DNA from: Alcaligenaceae bacterium
GTDB taxonomy: Bacteria > Pseudomonadota > Gammaproteobacteria > Burkholderiales > Burkholderiaceae
Assembly (NCBI GenBank): GCA_947372575.1
Contig: CANBUF010000118.1
Coordinates: 1-6,531 of the forward strand
Reading direction: 5' to 3'
Length of the DNA stretch: 6,531 nt
Below, piece by piece: positions 6,083 through 6,531 of the stretch (positions within the stretch are counted from its first letter, which is position 1; every line of letters starts with the position of its first letter). Below the pieces are notes generated by a model. It had not been told where the DNA came from and ran no database searches. It saw only the letters and a list, made by a program, of their open reading frames with translations. A program made the translations under genes and the position numbers.

Positions 6083-6531
6083 AGCTCTATACCTATTTCC
6101 GTAGTTCAGCGGCCTATCGCGTGCGGATCGCACTTAATCTTAAAGGCTTGACTCCCGAGATGGTGCCAGTTCATCTCGTTCGAAATGGCGGCGAGCAATT
6201 GTCACCTGCGTACCTCGATCTGAATCCTAACGCGCTGCTGCCCACATTGATTGATGGCGATGCTTGCCTCACGCAGTCTTTGGCGATCATTGAATATCTC
6301 GAGGAAGTCTATCCAGAGGTTCCCGTGCTCCCCCAGGATCCCGTCGCACGCGCGCAAGTCCGCGCTGTGGCGCTTACCATTGCCTGTGATATTCATCCCC
6401 TTCAAAACCTGAGGGTATTGAAGTATCTGACTAAAGAGCTTCATGTCACTGACGAGCAAAAGAATGCCTGGTACCTGCATTGGGTTTCCACAGGTCTGGC
6501 GTCTGTCGAATCGATGGTGTCGCAGTTAAGT
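6079..6531 (+). CDS. maiA: Maleylacetoacetate isomerase, zeta-class GST (3' partial)
   Basis: The first 151 codons of a glutathione S-transferase zeta-class protein; full members run to about 210-215 residues, so the C-terminal helical part is cut by the window edge. The enzyme uses glutathione to isomerise maleylacetoacetate to fumarylacetoacetate in the cytoplasm. Visible marks are the start [19 protein letters not shown] with the catalytic Ser-Ser region (9-10) and Arg14, the thioredoxin-fold cis-proline stretch NPNALLPTL and the glutathione-site [13 protein letters not shown]. The Cys of the eukaryotic SSCS motif is Ala here, as in many bacterial forms. The ATG overlaps the hppD stop as ATGA, so translation is probably coupled. 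Homogentisate dioxygenase, the step between HPPD and MaiA, is absent from the window. Assignment to maiA over other GSTs rests on the [11 protein letters not shown] motif plus the hppD neighbour. Confidence 0.93.
   Translation, partial: MKLYTYFRSSAAYRVRIALNLKGLTPEMVPVHLVRNGGEQLSPAYLDLNPNALLPTLIDGDACLTQSLAIIEYLEEVYPEVPVLPQDPVARAQVRAVALTIACDIHPLQNLRVLKYLTKELHVTDEQKNAWYLHWVSTGLASVESMVSQLS

Noticed and set aside
6202..6480. Minus-strand frame of 92 residues at the right end
   Set aside because: It is antisense to maiA, whose motifs are clear in the opposite frame.

Overview
The window most resembles a betaproteobacterium of the order Burkholderiales, perhaps the Alcaligenaceae or a relative. The clues are two unlinked-looking TctC/Bug-type periplasmic solute-binding proteins, an LTXXQ (Spy-like) periplasmic protein followed by a small secreted PVY-rich protein, and a homogentisate-pathway hppD-maiA pair. 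Base composition looks balanced by eye. I see no insertion sequence, tRNA, rRNA, CRISPR array or phage gene. The assignment to an order is inference from gene content.

Left part (1-1510, + strand): the C-terminal part of a GGDEF diguanylate cyclase with an intact active site and I-site, cut by the window edge. A 124-bp gap follows, then a two-gene unit of an LTXXQ-motif periplasmic protein and a 120-residue secreted protein, separated by one base.

Middle (1524-3820, - strand): a bicistronic unit transcribed leftward. First comes a TctC/Bug solute-binding protein, then a formylglycine-type sulfatase that overlaps it by GTGA. The sulfatase converges on the small secreted protein with only 13 bp between stop codons. 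An 82-bp nested inverted repeat lies in the 3' end of the sulfatase gene.

Intergenic control region (3821-3983): on the minus strand there is a perfect TATAAT -10 box with a plausible -35 box. A perfect 8-bp inverted repeat with a 4-bp spacer lies just upstream of that promoter. Together they suggest that the leftward TctC gene starts at the GTG at 3820 and not at the upstream ATG at 3871, which lies inside the promoter.

Right part (3984-6531, + strand): a second, divergent TctC/Bug protein, then 4-hydroxyphenylpyruvate dioxygenase (all three iron ligands present), then the first 151 codons of maleylacetoacetate isomerase, overlapping by ATGA. These are steps 1 and 3 of the conversion of 4-hydroxyphenylpyruvate to fumarylacetoacetate. 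Homogentisate dioxygenase and fumarylacetoacetase are not in the window.

The most interesting idea is that the two divergent units form one regulon. The sulfatase could release a phenolic compound from a sulfate ester (for example a tyrosine-type sulfate), and the HPPD/MaiA arm could degrade it, with each arm carrying its own Bug protein for capture or sensing. That link is inference from layout only.
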